Below, in pieces: positions 34,430-43,693 of a stretch of 64,000 nt of DNA. Numbering within the stretch: position 1 is the first letter of the stretch; each line of letters starts with the position of its first letter. The DNA is from G963667975 sp963677395 (GTDB taxonomy: Bacteria; Bacteroidota; Bacteroidia; Bacteroidales; G963667975), in the NCBI GenBank assembly GCA_963677395.2, contig OY781965.2, positions 3,410,001 through 3,474,000 of the forward strand. The letters run 5' to 3'. Under the pieces are notes generated by a model. It searched no databases and was not told the origin of the DNA. It saw only the letters and a program-made list of their open reading frames with translations. Position numbers and translations under genes: made by a program.

Positions 34430-34514
34430 CTCTCACATAAATAGCGCATACATCCCGAATAAGAACTTTAGCCCTCGGCCGGTGTGTATGCGCTATTTTA
34501 TTAAGTTGTGAGAG
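34430..34514. other. large two-tier hairpin between fibre gene and methylase
   Basis: An outer 8-bp stem (CTCTCACA, 34430-34437, with 34507-34514) encloses an inner perfect 14-bp stem (34439-34452 with 34485-34498) and a 32-base loop containing CGGCCG. It lies in the 135-bp gap between the last tail gene and the methylase. It may be a terminator, a structured leader of the methylase mRNA or a small RNA. A further 14-bp palindrome, GATTTTATAAAATC, lies at 34514-34527. Confidence 0.5.
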
Positions 34515-34537
34515 ATTTTATAAAATCCGGGGGCTTT

Positions 34538-35299
34538 TTAAAGCTTAAATTTTTCGTTAATAGATGCAGTTGAACAATTATTTAAAATAGACAAAGTACC
34601 TGTTGTGCTTATAATAAGAATATTAACAACTGTATTATCAGTTACAATTACTTTTCTTAAATCAACTGGAGGTCTCATTCCTACAGGTAAAGTAGCAAAA
34701 ATACCGCTAGAAACTGCGTTATCAAGATATATATTACCTTGTATATAAATTTGGTTAAAATGATCCTTTTTTATATTCAAACCACCTATTCCATGCAACC
34801 ATGGTGCATTGAGGGTTAATTGATAAAATGTTGGTTCTATTGATGCTAATTTAGCAGCCTGTTTCTGGTGTATAGTTGGGGCTGTGTATGGCATATAATC
34901 AGGAAAACCAGATATAGAAACCACATCTAATGCACAATATTTTATTTCAAATATATCATAAGAAGTTCCATTAACAAAGTTTATAGTTCCAGCCGGATCA
35001 TAACTTGTTTTTACGTCCCATACAAGTGCATATCCACTAGGAATAACCGTTGCCGTAGTAATAGATCCAGCCATCACATAATAGATTACTCCTGATTTAC
35101 ATAACCAACCTTCCGTCCATGTATAGTTTGGGTGTGCGGCTGTAATTACACAGCCAGACAAAACAAAACTTTCTGCTCCAGTTAAACCATACGCAGAAAT
35201 TAAGGCAGTAAAGGCTTCTCGGATAGCATTGTCGTGCCATCTAAAATGCTGGGCAAAAAATTTTAATCCTCCAAAATCTTCTGTTTTAAGTCTTTTCAT
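34538..35299 (-). CDS. phage tail fibre-like protein
   Basis: A 253-residue protein, beta-rich and Ile/Thr/Val-rich, ending in a domain with IYIQGNIYLDNAVSSGIFATLPVGMRPPVDLRKVIV. That motif is typical of receptor-binding tips and fibre ends of phage tails. It is the last gene of the tail operon, starting 9 bp after the tail-protein-I-like gene, the usual place for fibres. The receptor is unknown. Confidence 0.65.
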   Translation of the reverse strand: MKRLKTEDFGGLKFFAQHFRWHDNAIREAFTALISAYGLTGAESFVLSGCVITAAHPNYTWTEGWLCKSGVIYYVMAGSITTATVIPSGYALVWDVKTSYDPAGTINFVNGTSYDIFEIKYCALDVVSISGFPDYMPYTAPTIHQKQAAKLASIEPTFYQLTLNAPWLHGIGGLNIKKDHFNQIYIQGNIYLDNAVSSGIFATLPVGMRPPVDLRKVIVTDNTVVNILIISTTGTLSILNNCSTASINEKFKL

Positions 35300-35308
35300 A
35301 ATAATATA

Positions 35309-35809
35309 TTAAAATGATTTGATTGTGTATCGAACTCCGGCAAATTTAAAAGTGTTAAGCATATTACGCATTTCCGTAAACTGCTGATTTGTAAGACCAT
35401 CATATATATCAGAAACTATATAAACTATAAAATCCTGAGGCATATAAATTTCCTCCTCATTATATAAAATTAAAGGAATTGCCCCTGGTTCATTTTGATT
35501 ATATAAATGACATGTTTCTAAACCCTCATCGGAATTATAAATATTGAATGTTTCGATAGATGGTGTATCTTCTATGTAAATAGGATCTAGATCAATAGGA
35601 CGAAATTTATCATTGAGTAATTTTTCAAGATAAATAACCTGTGATGTGTGATTTAATAAATAATCACATTGTTGGCGATAATCATTGAAATCTGCATAAA
35701 GCTGAATTATAGGCATACATAATGTCTTAATCCACGACAATGCCTTTGGCTTACGCAAAAACGCTGGTATATTTTGCTTTATTAAATCAATGAAATCAAC
35801 ATTAAACAT
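35309..35809 (-). CDS. putative baseplate/tail protein (gpI position)
   Basis: A 166-residue protein (MFNVDFIDLIKQNIPAFLRK and on). No motif is decisive. Its place, overlapping by 8 bp the end of the baseplate J-like gene and just before the fibre gene, is that of P2 gpI-type tail-formation proteins. The acidic middle (DLDPIYIEDTPSIETFNIYNS) and the C-terminal alpha/beta pattern give no further clue. Confidence 0.5.
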   Translation of the reverse strand: MFNVDFIDLIKQNIPAFLRKPKALSWIKTLCMPIIQLYADFNDYRQQCDYLLNHTSQVIYLEKLLNDKFRPIDLDPIYIEDTPSIETFNIYNSDEGLETCHLYNQNEPGAIPLILYNEEEIYMPQDFIVYIVSDIYDGLTNQQFTEMRNMLNTFKFAGVRYTIKSF

Positions 35810-36626
35810 TCGAGATTGTATTTAGTGTTAATGTATCAAGTTTAAAATAACCGCTTACAGCTTCGTAATTTTGAGTAGTAACCATTAACCAGTTAGATGA
35901 AGTCCCAACCTGAACTTGAATGGAAAAAATTGTAACATCTATAACTCCCTGAACTAATTGCACCGCATCAATTAATTTTGTGCGATTTAAACTTCCGCCA
36001 TAAACTATTCCAGATAAATATTCATTCACAGCCTGTCTAATTACATCACTATTATCTATTATCAATAACCCTGAAGAAGTAAGAATCATTGGATCATACA
36101 CAACTTGAAACGTAATCTTGAGCTTGTCTGCAGATAATGAAGATACAAGCACGGGAATACCTGCGGGTTTAATTTTTGCAATATATGCCTTGAAACTAAT
36201 TAATTCCTGAACTGATAGTTCAGCAACAATACTACCTACCAGTTTTGCTACTTTTATATTCACTTTGCCATTTTTTTCAGTAACGGCAACTCTAGATATT
36301 ATCTGTTTATTTAAATCAATAATAGTATAACCGAAATGATTATTATTTATCCAACTAAGCTGATCGCCTAATTGAAACATCTTACATACATTATACCACC
36401 ACCTCACTGATCCATACGCTCCATTCATAATTTTATTATCAACATCCAATTTATATGCATCCCACAATATTTCAAGCGTATGAGTTGCAATAGCTACTAT
36501 ATACGCATACAATTTGTATAACGCTGTTGTAGACATACTATTAAGGCCTGACAAATTAGTTTCTGCATCTTTTGCAGCTATAATTATATTGTAAATTGTA
36601 TCTATTGATCGTGCCATATTATTCAA
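35802..36626 (-). CDS. baseplate J-like protein
   Basis: A 274-residue protein whose C-terminal half resembles baseplate wedge protein J of Mu/P2-like phages (VIRQAVNEYLSGIVYGGSLNRTKLIDAVQLVQGVIDVTIFSI). The N-terminal helical part with RWWYNVCKMFQLGD is found in Bacteroidota phage homologues. The start may be at 36626 or at the second Met (36617). The gene order hub, spike, wedge, then this protein supports the call. Confidence 0.6.
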   Translation of the reverse strand: MNNMARSIDTIYNIIIAAKDAETNLSGLNSMSTTALYKLYAYIVAIATHTLEILWDAYKLDVDNKIMNGAYGSVRWWYNVCKMFQLGDQLSWINNNHFGYTIIDLNKQIISRVAVTEKNGKVNIKVAKLVGSIVAELSVQELISFKAYIAKIKPAGIPVLVSSLSADKLKITFQVVYDPMILTSSGLLIIDNSDVIRQAVNEYLSGIVYGGSLNRTKLIDAVQLVQGVIDVTIFSIQVQVGTSSNWLMVTTQNYEAVSGYFKLDTLTLNTISNV

Positions 36627-36969
36627 GTGAAATTTGTAACTTCAAACAATCATCAAACACTATTGATTTGATTCTTTCCCTTTCATTTAGAAATGAAAAA
36701 TAGTCTTGAATTGCTTTTTCATTAACTATAACACCCTCTTTATGTGCATTATAGTTATTTATTAGTTTCTTTTCATCATCATCAGAAAAGCAATTATGAA
36801 TTATTGCTCTAACTATCTCCGAACGCCGTAGAGCAGAAATAATAACCTCTTCGCATGCAATCTGCTCTATACCATCGATATCTATTTTCGAATAATCATA
36901 ATGATATAACCATGTGTTATTTCCAATAACTTGTATAATTGGTAACTCATTATACGATGTTACTTTCAT
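36619..36969 (-). CDS. phage tail-module protein of unknown function
   Basis: A 116-residue acidic helical protein (MKVTSYNELPIIQVIGNNTW and on) between the variable-lectin-like tail protein and baseplate J. The coding end overlaps the J start by 8 bp. I recognise no family; a chaperone or accessory role for the neighbouring tail protein is possible from its place only. Confidence 0.5.
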   Translation of the reverse strand: MKVTSYNELPIIQVIGNNTWLYHYDYSKIDIDGIEQIACEEVIISALRRSEIVRAIIHNCFSDDDEKKLINNYNAHKEGVIVNEKAIQDYFSFLNERERIKSIVFDDCLKLQISLE

Positions 36970-36982
36970 AAATTATTTATTT

Positions 36983-38341
36983 TTAAGATGTATGAAAACA
37001 AAGCCGTGTACCACGATAAGCGCCAATTGAAGCTGGTGTATCGTTTGTATTACTACATGTAAAGCCAGCAAGCCCGGATATAGCAGCATAACCACCAAAC
37101 AATATTGTCCGTAAATTTTCGCCAGATGCAGGAATATTTTGAAAAAAATTATCACACCAAAAAGTTGAGGAACTGCCTCCTGCAGTACCTCCTGTTATAG
37201 GCATTATTTCACCTGGTATCATTTCTTTAATATAACCATCTGTACGAGCCAGTAATCCGATAAGATTAAATCCAATGTTATTCTGATCATTCCATTTTGA
37301 ACGATCAGAACTTCCGTATAATTCCGTTATATCTCCAGAAGCAATAGATAATACTCTCACATTTGCCCCGTCTATATTTTTCCAAACATGAGCAAATGGA
37401 TTTTCAATACCTCTATATCGATTAACCTTAAAATTCCGACTAACTCCTGTTCCGCCAAAATCATTTATAGTTACATTTACTTCACCACTTGCATTTGCAA
37501 GCGAATTAGAAACACCACAGGAAATAAATGGGTACTGGGAACAATAACTAGTCCATTCACTGGAATTAGCTTCCGATACACCAACACCTAAGCCACCCTG
37601 TTTGAATCCCTCGGTAGTTAAATTATTATTAACCGCTAATTGTGAATTCAATGTGGCATATTCAATAGTAAATAAATATGTAAGCACTTTGTGTGCAATA
37701 TATGAATACATTTCCCAGCCTGATGCTCTTGATCGTGCGTAAGTTCTAAATTGTGTTCTGGTAAGATCTGTAACAGGTTTCCCAAGCATTGATTTTGAAA
37801 GTGCATCCCAAGCCGATTGATTTCCGCCACCCCTATATTGCGAAGAGACATTAACAACAGAAGACAAACGAAGATTAGTTCTGTCAAGGCTAGCTTCAAA
37901 AGCCGAAATATACATTTTAGGAATAAATTCAAATCCTGAAATAGCATACTCCGAAATCAGTCGTCTACGTTTTGTTAATGATGATTCAAACTTCATGTAA
38001 TGTGATGGAATTTCTATCATAACCTGACCATCTACTCCTGATAAATCTGAAGGTTGCCCGTTTATCTTTTTGGACCAATCGAGAGGATTAAGATAATAAT
38101 TAACACTTCCATCATTAAACAGTAAACAAGCCCTCATTCCAGATTGTATAGGCAATGATGAATGAAGTGTCGACATTCCAACTCTTGTGCAGGTAGGTGA
38201 AGAAATAGATACATCATATTCTATTCCATAGTAATAGAGATCATAGGACTTCGCAGCTCCCACAATTAATGTTTTACCCGTTCCAGGACTTCCAATCCCA
38301 AACGTGTTTATTCCTGGTACTTTTAAACTAGTTCCATCCAT
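36983..38341 (-). CDS. tail protein with DGR-type variable C-type-lectin domain
   Basis: A 452-residue protein closely resembling, from memory, target proteins diversified by retroelements in Mu-like Bacteroides phages. Shared features are IPSHYMKFESS, EYAISGFEFIPKMYISAFEASLDRTNL, the TQFRTYARSRA segment, EYATLNSQLAVN, FKQGGLGVGVS, VNRYRGIENPFAHVWKNIDG, and the C-terminal LRTILFGGYAAISGLAGFTCS followed by a final RGTRLCF. In such proteins the last 40-50 residues form the variable ligand-binding face of the lectin fold. No reverse transcriptase or template repeat is visible in this window. Probable role: receptor binding on the tail. Confidence 0.78.
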   Translation of the reverse strand: MDGTSLKVPGINTFGIGSPGTGKTLIVGAAKSYDLYYYGIEYDVSISSPTCTRVGMSTLHSSLPIQSGMRACLLFNDGSVNYYLNPLDWSKKINGQPSDLSGVDGQVMIEIPSHYMKFESSLTKRRRLISEYAISGFEFIPKMYISAFEASLDRTNLRLSSVVNVSSQYRGGGNQSAWDALSKSMLGKPVTDLTRTQFRTYARSRASGWEMYSYIAHKVLTYLFTIEYATLNSQLAVNNNLTTEGFKQGGLGVGVSEANSSEWTSYCSQYPFISCGVSNSLANASGEVNVTINDFGGTGVSRNFKVNRYRGIENPFAHVWKNIDGANVRVLSIASGDITELYGSSDRSKWNDQNNIGFNLIGLLARTDGYIKEMIPGEIMPITGGTAGGSSSTFWCDNFFQNIPASGENLRTILFGGYAAISGLAGFTCSNTNDTPASIGAYRGTRLCFHTS

Positions 38342-38344
38342 TTC

Positions 38345-38653
38345 TTATAAACTAAAATTTATCTGATTAATAGTACCTGTGATTGCGTCAATGGCAACCC
38401 TTATATATACACCCTTCTGCATATTTGACACAATCCATGTGTGTTGTGATTTTGTAGATTGCACAATATATCCGGAGCCTTCAATTGCAGAAAAATTAAC
38501 TCCATCTGTACTCACCTGTAATTCGGCAGATACGTTAGTTGGAATTGTATAACGCATCTCTATTACTGCGTTATTTGATTGCATCTGAATTGCATCTGAG
38601 TATGCGATAATCCCCGTTAATGCCTTATTCTTATTTACCGTAATCAATGCCAT
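38345..38653 (-). CDS. small Ig-like phage structural protein
   Basis: A 102-residue all-beta protein. MRYTIPTNVSAELQVSTDGVNFSAIEGSGYIVQSTKSQHTWIVS is like an Ig or fibronectin type III module. It sits 3 bp before the variable tail protein gene and is probably a tail decoration or fibre-attachment part. No specific family is recognised. Confidence 0.5.
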   Translation of the reverse strand: MALITVNKNKALTGIIAYSDAIQMQSNNAVIEMRYTIPTNVSAELQVSTDGVNFSAIEGSGYIVQSTKSQHTWIVSNMQKGVYIRVAIDAITGTINQINFSL

Positions 38654-38664
38654 ATCCTTAAATT

Positions 38665-39009
38665 TTAATCAATTAAACCATGTGTTTTCAGGAGTGTAAT
38701 TAACTCGTTTATTTTGTTATTTTGTCTCTCTATAATAACTTGCATAGTATTTATGTCTGCATTATGCCATTCCCCGGTAAATCCGCCTGAATGCCCAATA
38801 AATCCAGATATATCTTCAAATAAATCAATCGCAGACTGTCTTGCAGTTAACACCCGTTTATTACCAATAAATACAGACTTATCAGCAGGCAATTCTATGC
38901 TATTATTTTTATGGTGAAAAGAATCTATTAATGATTCAAATTGGGTCTGTGTTGGCTTGTTGCCAGTCTCAAACCAAGTTTTTAAAATTGCAATTTCCGT
39001 TACTGCCAT
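38665..39009 (-). CDS. phage tail fibre-associated protein
   Basis: A 114-residue protein with the N-terminal motif ILKTWFETGNKPTQTQFESLIDSFHHKNN, which recurs at the start of tail fibre proteins in Bacteroidota phages and prophages. The C-terminus is a short coiled coil (IERQNNKINELITLLKTHG). It probably anchors fibres to the baseplate. It starts 4 bp after the LysM-like gene. Confidence 0.55.
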   Translation of the reverse strand: MAVTEIAILKTWFETGNKPTQTQFESLIDSFHHKNNSIELPADKSVFIGNKRVLTARQSAIDLFEDISGFIGHSGGFTGEWHNADINTMQVIIERQNNKINELITLLKTHGLID

Positions 39010-39013
39010 ATTT

Positions 39014-39313
39014 TTAACTAATTATAAAATCAATTCCTATAGCCCAGTTTCCGACTCCTTCTAAAGTCTGAATTTCCGAATAGACAGAAGAGCAAACACT
39101 AATACCTTCTGTTTCATAGTAATTAACCAGCTCCTGGTTAATTACTTTATCCAGGTAAATCAAAAGCTCAGTTCCGGAAGGAAGTAGATCTGTTATAGAT
39201 GTTATACCGTTATCTGAAGCAAGCTGAAATACACCCTCTATGCTGCCATAGTGGCGCATTGATATATCAAATAACGTTTGCCCTGATTGTATCTTAACCT
39301 TCGTAACTTGCAT
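39014..39313 (-). CDS. LysM-like tail protein
   Basis: A 99-residue protein with an N-terminal LysM-like module (VKIQSGQTLFDISMRHYGSIEGVFQLASDNGI, then LLPSGTELLIY). Small LysM proteins (gpX-like) are usual in contractile-tail gene sets, helping baseplate assembly at the tube end. The coding end overlaps the gp46-like gene by 20 bp. Confidence 0.68.
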   Translation of the reverse strand: MQVTKVKIQSGQTLFDISMRHYGSIEGVFQLASDNGITSITDLLPSGTELLIYLDKVINQELVNYYETEGISVCSSVYSEIQTLEGVGNWAIGIDFIIS

Positions 39314-39584
39314 CTATATACATTTTATCGTTAATGCTTTGAATAGTATTAACCTTCATGCCATCTGCCTCAAACTGCTCCCTAATTTCAGTTGCTAAAT
39401 CAATATCACCGTCATCTTCCAAAAATGAATTAATATTCACACCCGCTTTTGGCGACATTTTCCATTCTCCTGCAGAAGTAGTAAGTAATAGGTGTTGATG
39501 TTGTGTTGTGCTTTCTCCAACTACAAAATCACCATTCTGAACTAACAGATCACCATCTTCATCTAAAAGGAAGTCGTTTGGCAT
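39294..39584 (-). CDS. baseplate wedge protein (gpW/gp25/Mu gp46-like)
   Basis: A 96-residue protein with DEDGDLLVQNGDFVVGESTTQHQHLLLTTSAGEWKMSPKAGVNI, a pattern typical of the small baseplate wedge protein of the gp46/gp25 group. It starts exactly at the end of the spike gene (one shared base) and overlaps the LysM gene, so translation is coupled. Confidence 0.65.
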   Translation of the reverse strand: MPNDFLLDEDGDLLVQNGDFVVGESTTQHQHLLLTTSAGEWKMSPKAGVNINSFLEDDGDIDLATEIREQFEADGMKVNTIQSINDKMYIDASYEG

Positions 39585-40126
39585 TAGTGTTTAATTTTTT
39601 TGTTTTCAATATTGGAAAAATCTTCTTTTTGAATTATTGAAGCAAGCATCGGAATTAAGCTTGATTTAAATGTACCTGCAGCAGAGTCGGGAGAAGCATT
39701 ATTCAAGGCGTCTATAATCCCGTCAACACGTGCAGTTAGTTTCTCAAGTTCAGACTTGAGTATGTCAGCTTTCGCTGTTGTGTTCGATCCGGAGTTGAAT
39801 ACAATCCCGGATTCATCCATTATAAATTCTGTTTGTTGGATTTTTACAATAACTTTTGAAATTTCACTGAATCCAACAACTATGAAATGATTACTTTTCC
39901 CAATTGCTTGAATATGAATAATTGAATCAATAGAAGGAATTGCAACACATCTGTTTCCGGATGATGTAATGATTGAGCGCAACCTCACATCCGGAAATTC
40001 AACACCATCAATATCAACATCAATAGTTGCCGTATCTTCATTCACAGCAACAACTTTTGCAGGAATAACCGACATGCATGTTAATCCCATAAAAGCCCTT
40101 CTTAATTCATCTTCTTCTTTGCTCAT
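39584..40126 (-). CDS. baseplate spike protein (gpV/gp45-like)
   Basis: A 180-residue protein with an OB-fold region (PAKVVAVNEDTATIDVDIDGVEFPDVRLRSI and CVAIPSIDSIIHIQAIG), as in the membrane-piercing spike of P2 gpV and Mu gp45, followed by a short beta-helix-like segment and a helical C-terminus. It overlaps the hub gene end by 4 bp. Position between hub and wedge fits. Confidence 0.65.
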   Translation of the reverse strand: MSKEEDELRRAFMGLTCMSVIPAKVVAVNEDTATIDVDIDGVEFPDVRLRSIITSSGNRCVAIPSIDSIIHIQAIGKSNHFIVVGFSEISKVIVKIQQTEFIMDESGIVFNSGSNTTAKADILKSELEKLTARVDGIIDALNNASPDSAAGTFKSSLIPMLASIIQKEDFSNIENKKIKH

Positions 40127-41112
40127 ACGTTCAGTTTTATTCCGAGTGTTCCGGTACGGGTAGCACCATTCATGCCGTATGTCATAGTTGTATCTTCGAT
40201 GAAATATCGACCACCACGAACGGTAAAATCAGGATCGACTAACTCTGCAGCTTCTCCGGGTTGAAAATACGGTGCAAGTAAACAATTTATCTTCCCACGA
40301 TATCCGGAATACTTATACCTTTCCAGTTCAGTTTTAGCCAATTTTTCCAGTTCAGCTTTTGAATTTATATCGTAAAAATGAAGTGTGCGAAGTTCACCAT
40401 CCTTAGTGCCTATTTCGGCCTCAATCTTACTACCATTTTCATCAAGCGAAATTGCCTTTACCCGAAGTTTCACGTCGTCGGCGTTTTGGTATTTCAAATC
40501 ATCTGCCTTTTTTACATTTTTACCAATTACAAGCTTCACAGAGGTATTAACACCTTCCGTATAAGCCAATCCGGCAAACAATGTATTATCTTGATTGAAA
40601 TAAATAGTAAGCCCGTATTTATCCTTCAATTCTTGCAGAATAAACAGTGCAGTACAGTTATTGGCAACAAAATTCACAATTGTAATATCTACTATGTGAC
40701 TTGAAAGCGTGAATCCGCATTGATCGGCTAAATAGCCAAGCAAATCTTTTAGCTTTACTGCCCTCCAACTGCGCTTAATATTAATACTTCGCAAAGGATA
40801 CGTCCAATCTTCGCACTCGATTTCGAGAGGCGATTTAAGATTTAGTCGACGAACAAAACCAACAAATTCGGTATATAGTTTACCATTGTATCCAGCTTTT
40901 ATAACAACCTTATCTCCTGGCTTAAACTGTTCTGCAAATGCAACCTTCTGCATCTGTTGCGAAGTTTGATTGAATAGATAAGCAGATAATGGCAGTGAAA
41001 TAACGGCAGTGTCGCACAATAGAAATATTGAACGTTTCACTTTCATTTTGTGAACGCTCCGGAAACGGGTATTTCCAATTTCAATTTCGCAGGTGGGTAC
41101 TACTGTTGCCAT
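40123..41112 (-). CDS. phage late control gene D-like baseplate hub
   Basis: A 329-residue protein of the gpD/gp44 hub family that connects tube and spike. EIGNTRFRSVHKMKVKRS opens it; LYTEFVGFVRRLNLKSPLEIECEDW and RSWRAVKLKDLLGYLADQCGF are typical, as is the C-terminal RGGRYFIEDTTMTYGMNGATRTGTLGI. It overlaps the spike gene by 4 bp (ATGA). Confidence 0.78.
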   Translation of the reverse strand: MATVVPTCEIEIGNTRFRSVHKMKVKRSIFLLCDTAVISLPLSAYLFNQTSQQMQKVAFAEQFKPGDKVVIKAGYNGKLYTEFVGFVRRLNLKSPLEIECEDWTYPLRSINIKRSWRAVKLKDLLGYLADQCGFTLSSHIVDITIVNFVANNCTALFILQELKDKYGLTIYFNQDNTLFAGLAYTEGVNTSVKLVIGKNVKKADDLKYQNADDVKLRVKAISLDENGSKIEAEIGTKDGELRTLHFYDINSKAELEKLAKTELERYKYSGYRGKINCLLAPYFQPGEAAELVDPDFTVRGGRYFIEDTTMTYGMNGATRTGTLGIKLNV

Positions 41113-41113
41113 T

Positions 41114-41710
41114 TTACTTTATTTCTAATTCGAAATATTTGTCACTTAACATATCCAGCTCCACTACTTGTGCATTTTCAATACCTTGCATATCAGGCAA
41201 ATTAAATCCTGTTATGACTACATTGTTTTTTGGTTGTAAAAACAAATCTGTTAATGCGCATCGTAATGTTAAGGCCTTATTTTTTTTATAGAGCTCTTTC
41301 AATTCAATGATAGGTTGCTCAACCCAAATCGATCCGGGTTCAGCAACCAGTGTGCAATTTATTTTGATTGCATAATCCTGCAGATTGATTATTTCTTTTA
41401 CTGATCCGTCAAAACCCGTCATTTCAGTTTCAACGATCTTCTTTCGCCCAGTAATGGTAATGATAGGGTTTTCAAGTTCTACGCCGTCAAGGGTAGCGGG
41501 GAGGAACATTGGAACACCAAGTGCGCTCATTTTATAGAGCGGGCTTTGAAAACTTCCTTTTAATGAATATTTATCAGGATTAGAAGGTAACGTATTTGGA
41601 AAATCATGGTTTACAATGACTGATGTTTTATCAGTTATTGGCATTGGAAATGGAAGACCTATAGTTCCTAATATCATTCCTCGGATTAAATTTACATCAT
41701 ATATAATCAT
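41114..41710 (-). CDS. DUF6046-like phage tail protein
   Basis: A 198-residue beta-rich protein between tape measure and hub. It has FPMPITDKTSVIVNHDFPNTLPS, ELENPIITITGRKKIVETEM, LINLQDYAIKINCTL-like and LFLQPKNNVVITGFNLPDMQGIENAQVVELDMLSD segments. I associate it with DUF6046, found in the same place in Bacteroidota Mu-like phages, where it stands in for the N-terminal tail/DNA-circularisation protein. The family name is from memory and less certain than the structural role. Confidence 0.6.
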   Translation of the reverse strand: MIIYDVNLIRGMILGTIGLPFPMPITDKTSVIVNHDFPNTLPSNPDKYSLKGSFQSPLYKMSALGVPMFLPATLDGVELENPIITITGRKKIVETEMTGFDGSVKEIINLQDYAIKINCTLVAEPGSIWVEQPIIELKELYKKNKALTLRCALTDLFLQPKNNVVITGFNLPDMQGIENAQVVELDMLSDKYFELEIK

Positions 41711-41713
41711 AAT

Positions 41714-43693
41714 CTATCTCCCTGCAATTGCATTACCTGAATTAAGAACACGAAGAAGGGTTTCAACCACAATCTTTTCCATATCCGATGCGCCTTCTTT
41801 GACGGTTTGAGAATTAATTACAACGTTTTCAAGTAACTTTCCCAATGAAATATTAATTGTCGTTGGGCGTGATCCACCTGATGTAATACTATCTGCAGTA
41901 TCCATAATAGAACTACTTCCTGTACTTGTTTTTGCTGTTACTGTAGTTGTTGTGTCTTTTATGCCTAATTTTTCCTTAATGCCTTTTGTTATGTCCGAAA
42001 GTTTACGATCACTATTCCAGGATAATTCCCATTTAAGAGATTCTTTTGCCTTTTTATGAAGCTCTAAAACCTTTTTAGCTCCGTCTATCATTGCATTTTT
42101 TCTAGCTTCCATATCTGATCTGATCTGAGCAATTGCTTTTTCATTTTCAGATTTATCACCAATTCCAATTGCATTTTTTAACTTATACCAAGCAAGCTTA
42201 ATTTTATCAACACCTATCATTACAGCATTAATTGCCGTATTCCATAGAAATTTAACAGATTCAACATAAGCCTGAAATGTATATTTCATAAAATTAACTA
42301 CACTTTCCCATTGCTTTGCCCACCCGTCTGTTTTATAGATTACATACAAAATGATTCCAATCAAGGCTATAATTGCTGCAATAATTAATCCTATCGGATT
42401 AATGGTTAATGCTAAATTCAATTTCTGCTGAGCAGCCGTCCACCCATGTGTAAATAAAGTTGCAGTTGCAACGGCAATTCTATACGTTATAGTTGCTGCT
42501 TTTTGTTGAGCAAGCCAATAAGCACTAATTTTTGACCATGTAGTCATTATTGCAAATGAAGTTGCAACCCCAAGTATTATGCTTGATAATATACCCATGA
42601 CTACATTCCCTTCATTTATTTTTTTCCACAGCCATGAAAAGCTATTAACAACTACATTAATAGTTGAAACTATTAAACTAAGCACTTTATTACCTAATTC
42701 TAAGGCAGGTATAACGAGAGGGCTTAATACTTCATAGATTCTCAAAAGAGATAATTTAAAGTTGTCAATAAATGTTGACCACTTACCAAATGGTGAATTA
42801 CCCATTTTTTCGGTCATACCGTAAAACCTTCCACCCGGAGCTGTAGCTGATTCAAACGCTTGTTGAACCATCTTAATTGAGATTTTTCCACTTTCCATCT
42901 CCTTTCTCAATAAAGACATAGATTTTCCGGTATTTTTAGAAATCTCCTGAAGGGGGTTAAACCCTGCATTAATCATTTGAAGCAAATCCTGCCCCATCAA
43001 CCTTCCGGCTGCATTTGCCTGCGAGAATGCAAGTGTTAGCGATTGCATCTTATTACTATCACCCATCGATATATCACCGAGCATTTTCAAATTCGGCATA
43101 ATCTTTTCCTGAGCTATACCAAATCCTAACATCATTTTTGCATTGTCTGCAAGAGGTAGGGTTTCATAAGGTGTGGCTGCAGCAAATTTTCTAATTTCTC
43201 CAAACATCTTATTCCCGGCAAGCTTAGAGCCAAGCAATGTTTCAAAAGCTACACTTTGCATATCTTGTCTAAATCCTTCTCTAAAAGCTCCAGCAACTAT
43301 AGCTCCAGTTGCAAACATTGGGTTTGCAAGCAATGATCCTCCCGGAATAGCATTCATTATCCCGGAAAGATTTTTCTTCATAAACCCGTCCGAATTGGTC
43401 GTGGAAAGCTTTGTAATTTTTTGCTGAAGCTTCTCTATTTCTGTATTATATACACGAATATCACGCAGGTTTTTTTCAGGAATGATATCCCGCTCTTGCT
43501 GTAATACATCAATACGTTGCTTAAGAGTGAATATAGAAGAACCAAGGGAATTGAAAGTAGAATTTACCTCATTCACTTTTTTTTGAACAGAACTAAATTT
43601 CGCTAAGGCAGTGTCATTACTTACACCTATTGCTTTCAACTTAGCAGAAACCTGATCCTGAAGTGATAATGTATATTCTAAAACGTGACTCAT
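41714..43693 (-). CDS. tail tape measure protein
   Basis: A 659-residue tape measure protein that sets tail length. It has an N-terminal coiled coil (about residues 1-95), the conserved tape-measure module (FAAATPYETLPLADNAKMMLGFGI, LQSLTLAF-like, RLMGQDLLQMINAGFNPLQEISKNTGKSMSLLRKEME), several hydrophobic segments between about 310 and 460 and a helical C-terminus. The length is short, implying a tail of modest length. Its ATG overlaps the TGA of the frameshifted chaperone frame (ATGA). Confidence 0.88.
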   Translation of the reverse strand: MSHVLEYTLSLQDQVSAKLKAIGVSNDTALAKFSSVQKKVNEVNSTFNSLGSSIFTLKQRIDVLQQERDIIPEKNLRDIRVYNTEIEKLQQKITKLSTTNSDGFMKKNLSGIMNAIPGGSLLANPMFATGAIVAGAFREGFRQDMQSVAFETLLGSKLAGNKMFGEIRKFAAATPYETLPLADNAKMMLGFGIAQEKIMPNLKMLGDISMGDSNKMQSLTLAFSQANAAGRLMGQDLLQMINAGFNPLQEISKNTGKSMSLLRKEMESGKISIKMVQQAFESATAPGGRFYGMTEKMGNSPFGKWSTFIDNFKLSLLRIYEVLSPLVIPALELGNKVLSLIVSTINVVVNSFSWLWKKINEGNVVMGILSSIILGVATSFAIMTTWSKISAYWLAQQKAATITYRIAVATATLFTHGWTAAQQKLNLALTINPIGLIIAAIIALIGIILYVIYKTDGWAKQWESVVNFMKYTFQAYVESVKFLWNTAINAVMIGVDKIKLAWYKLKNAIGIGDKSENEKAIAQIRSDMEARKNAMIDGAKKVLELHKKAKESLKWELSWNSDRKLSDITKGIKEKLGIKDTTTTVTAKTSTGSSSIMDTADSITSGGSRPTTINISLGKLLENVVINSQTVKEGASDMEKIVVETLLRVLNSGNAIAGR

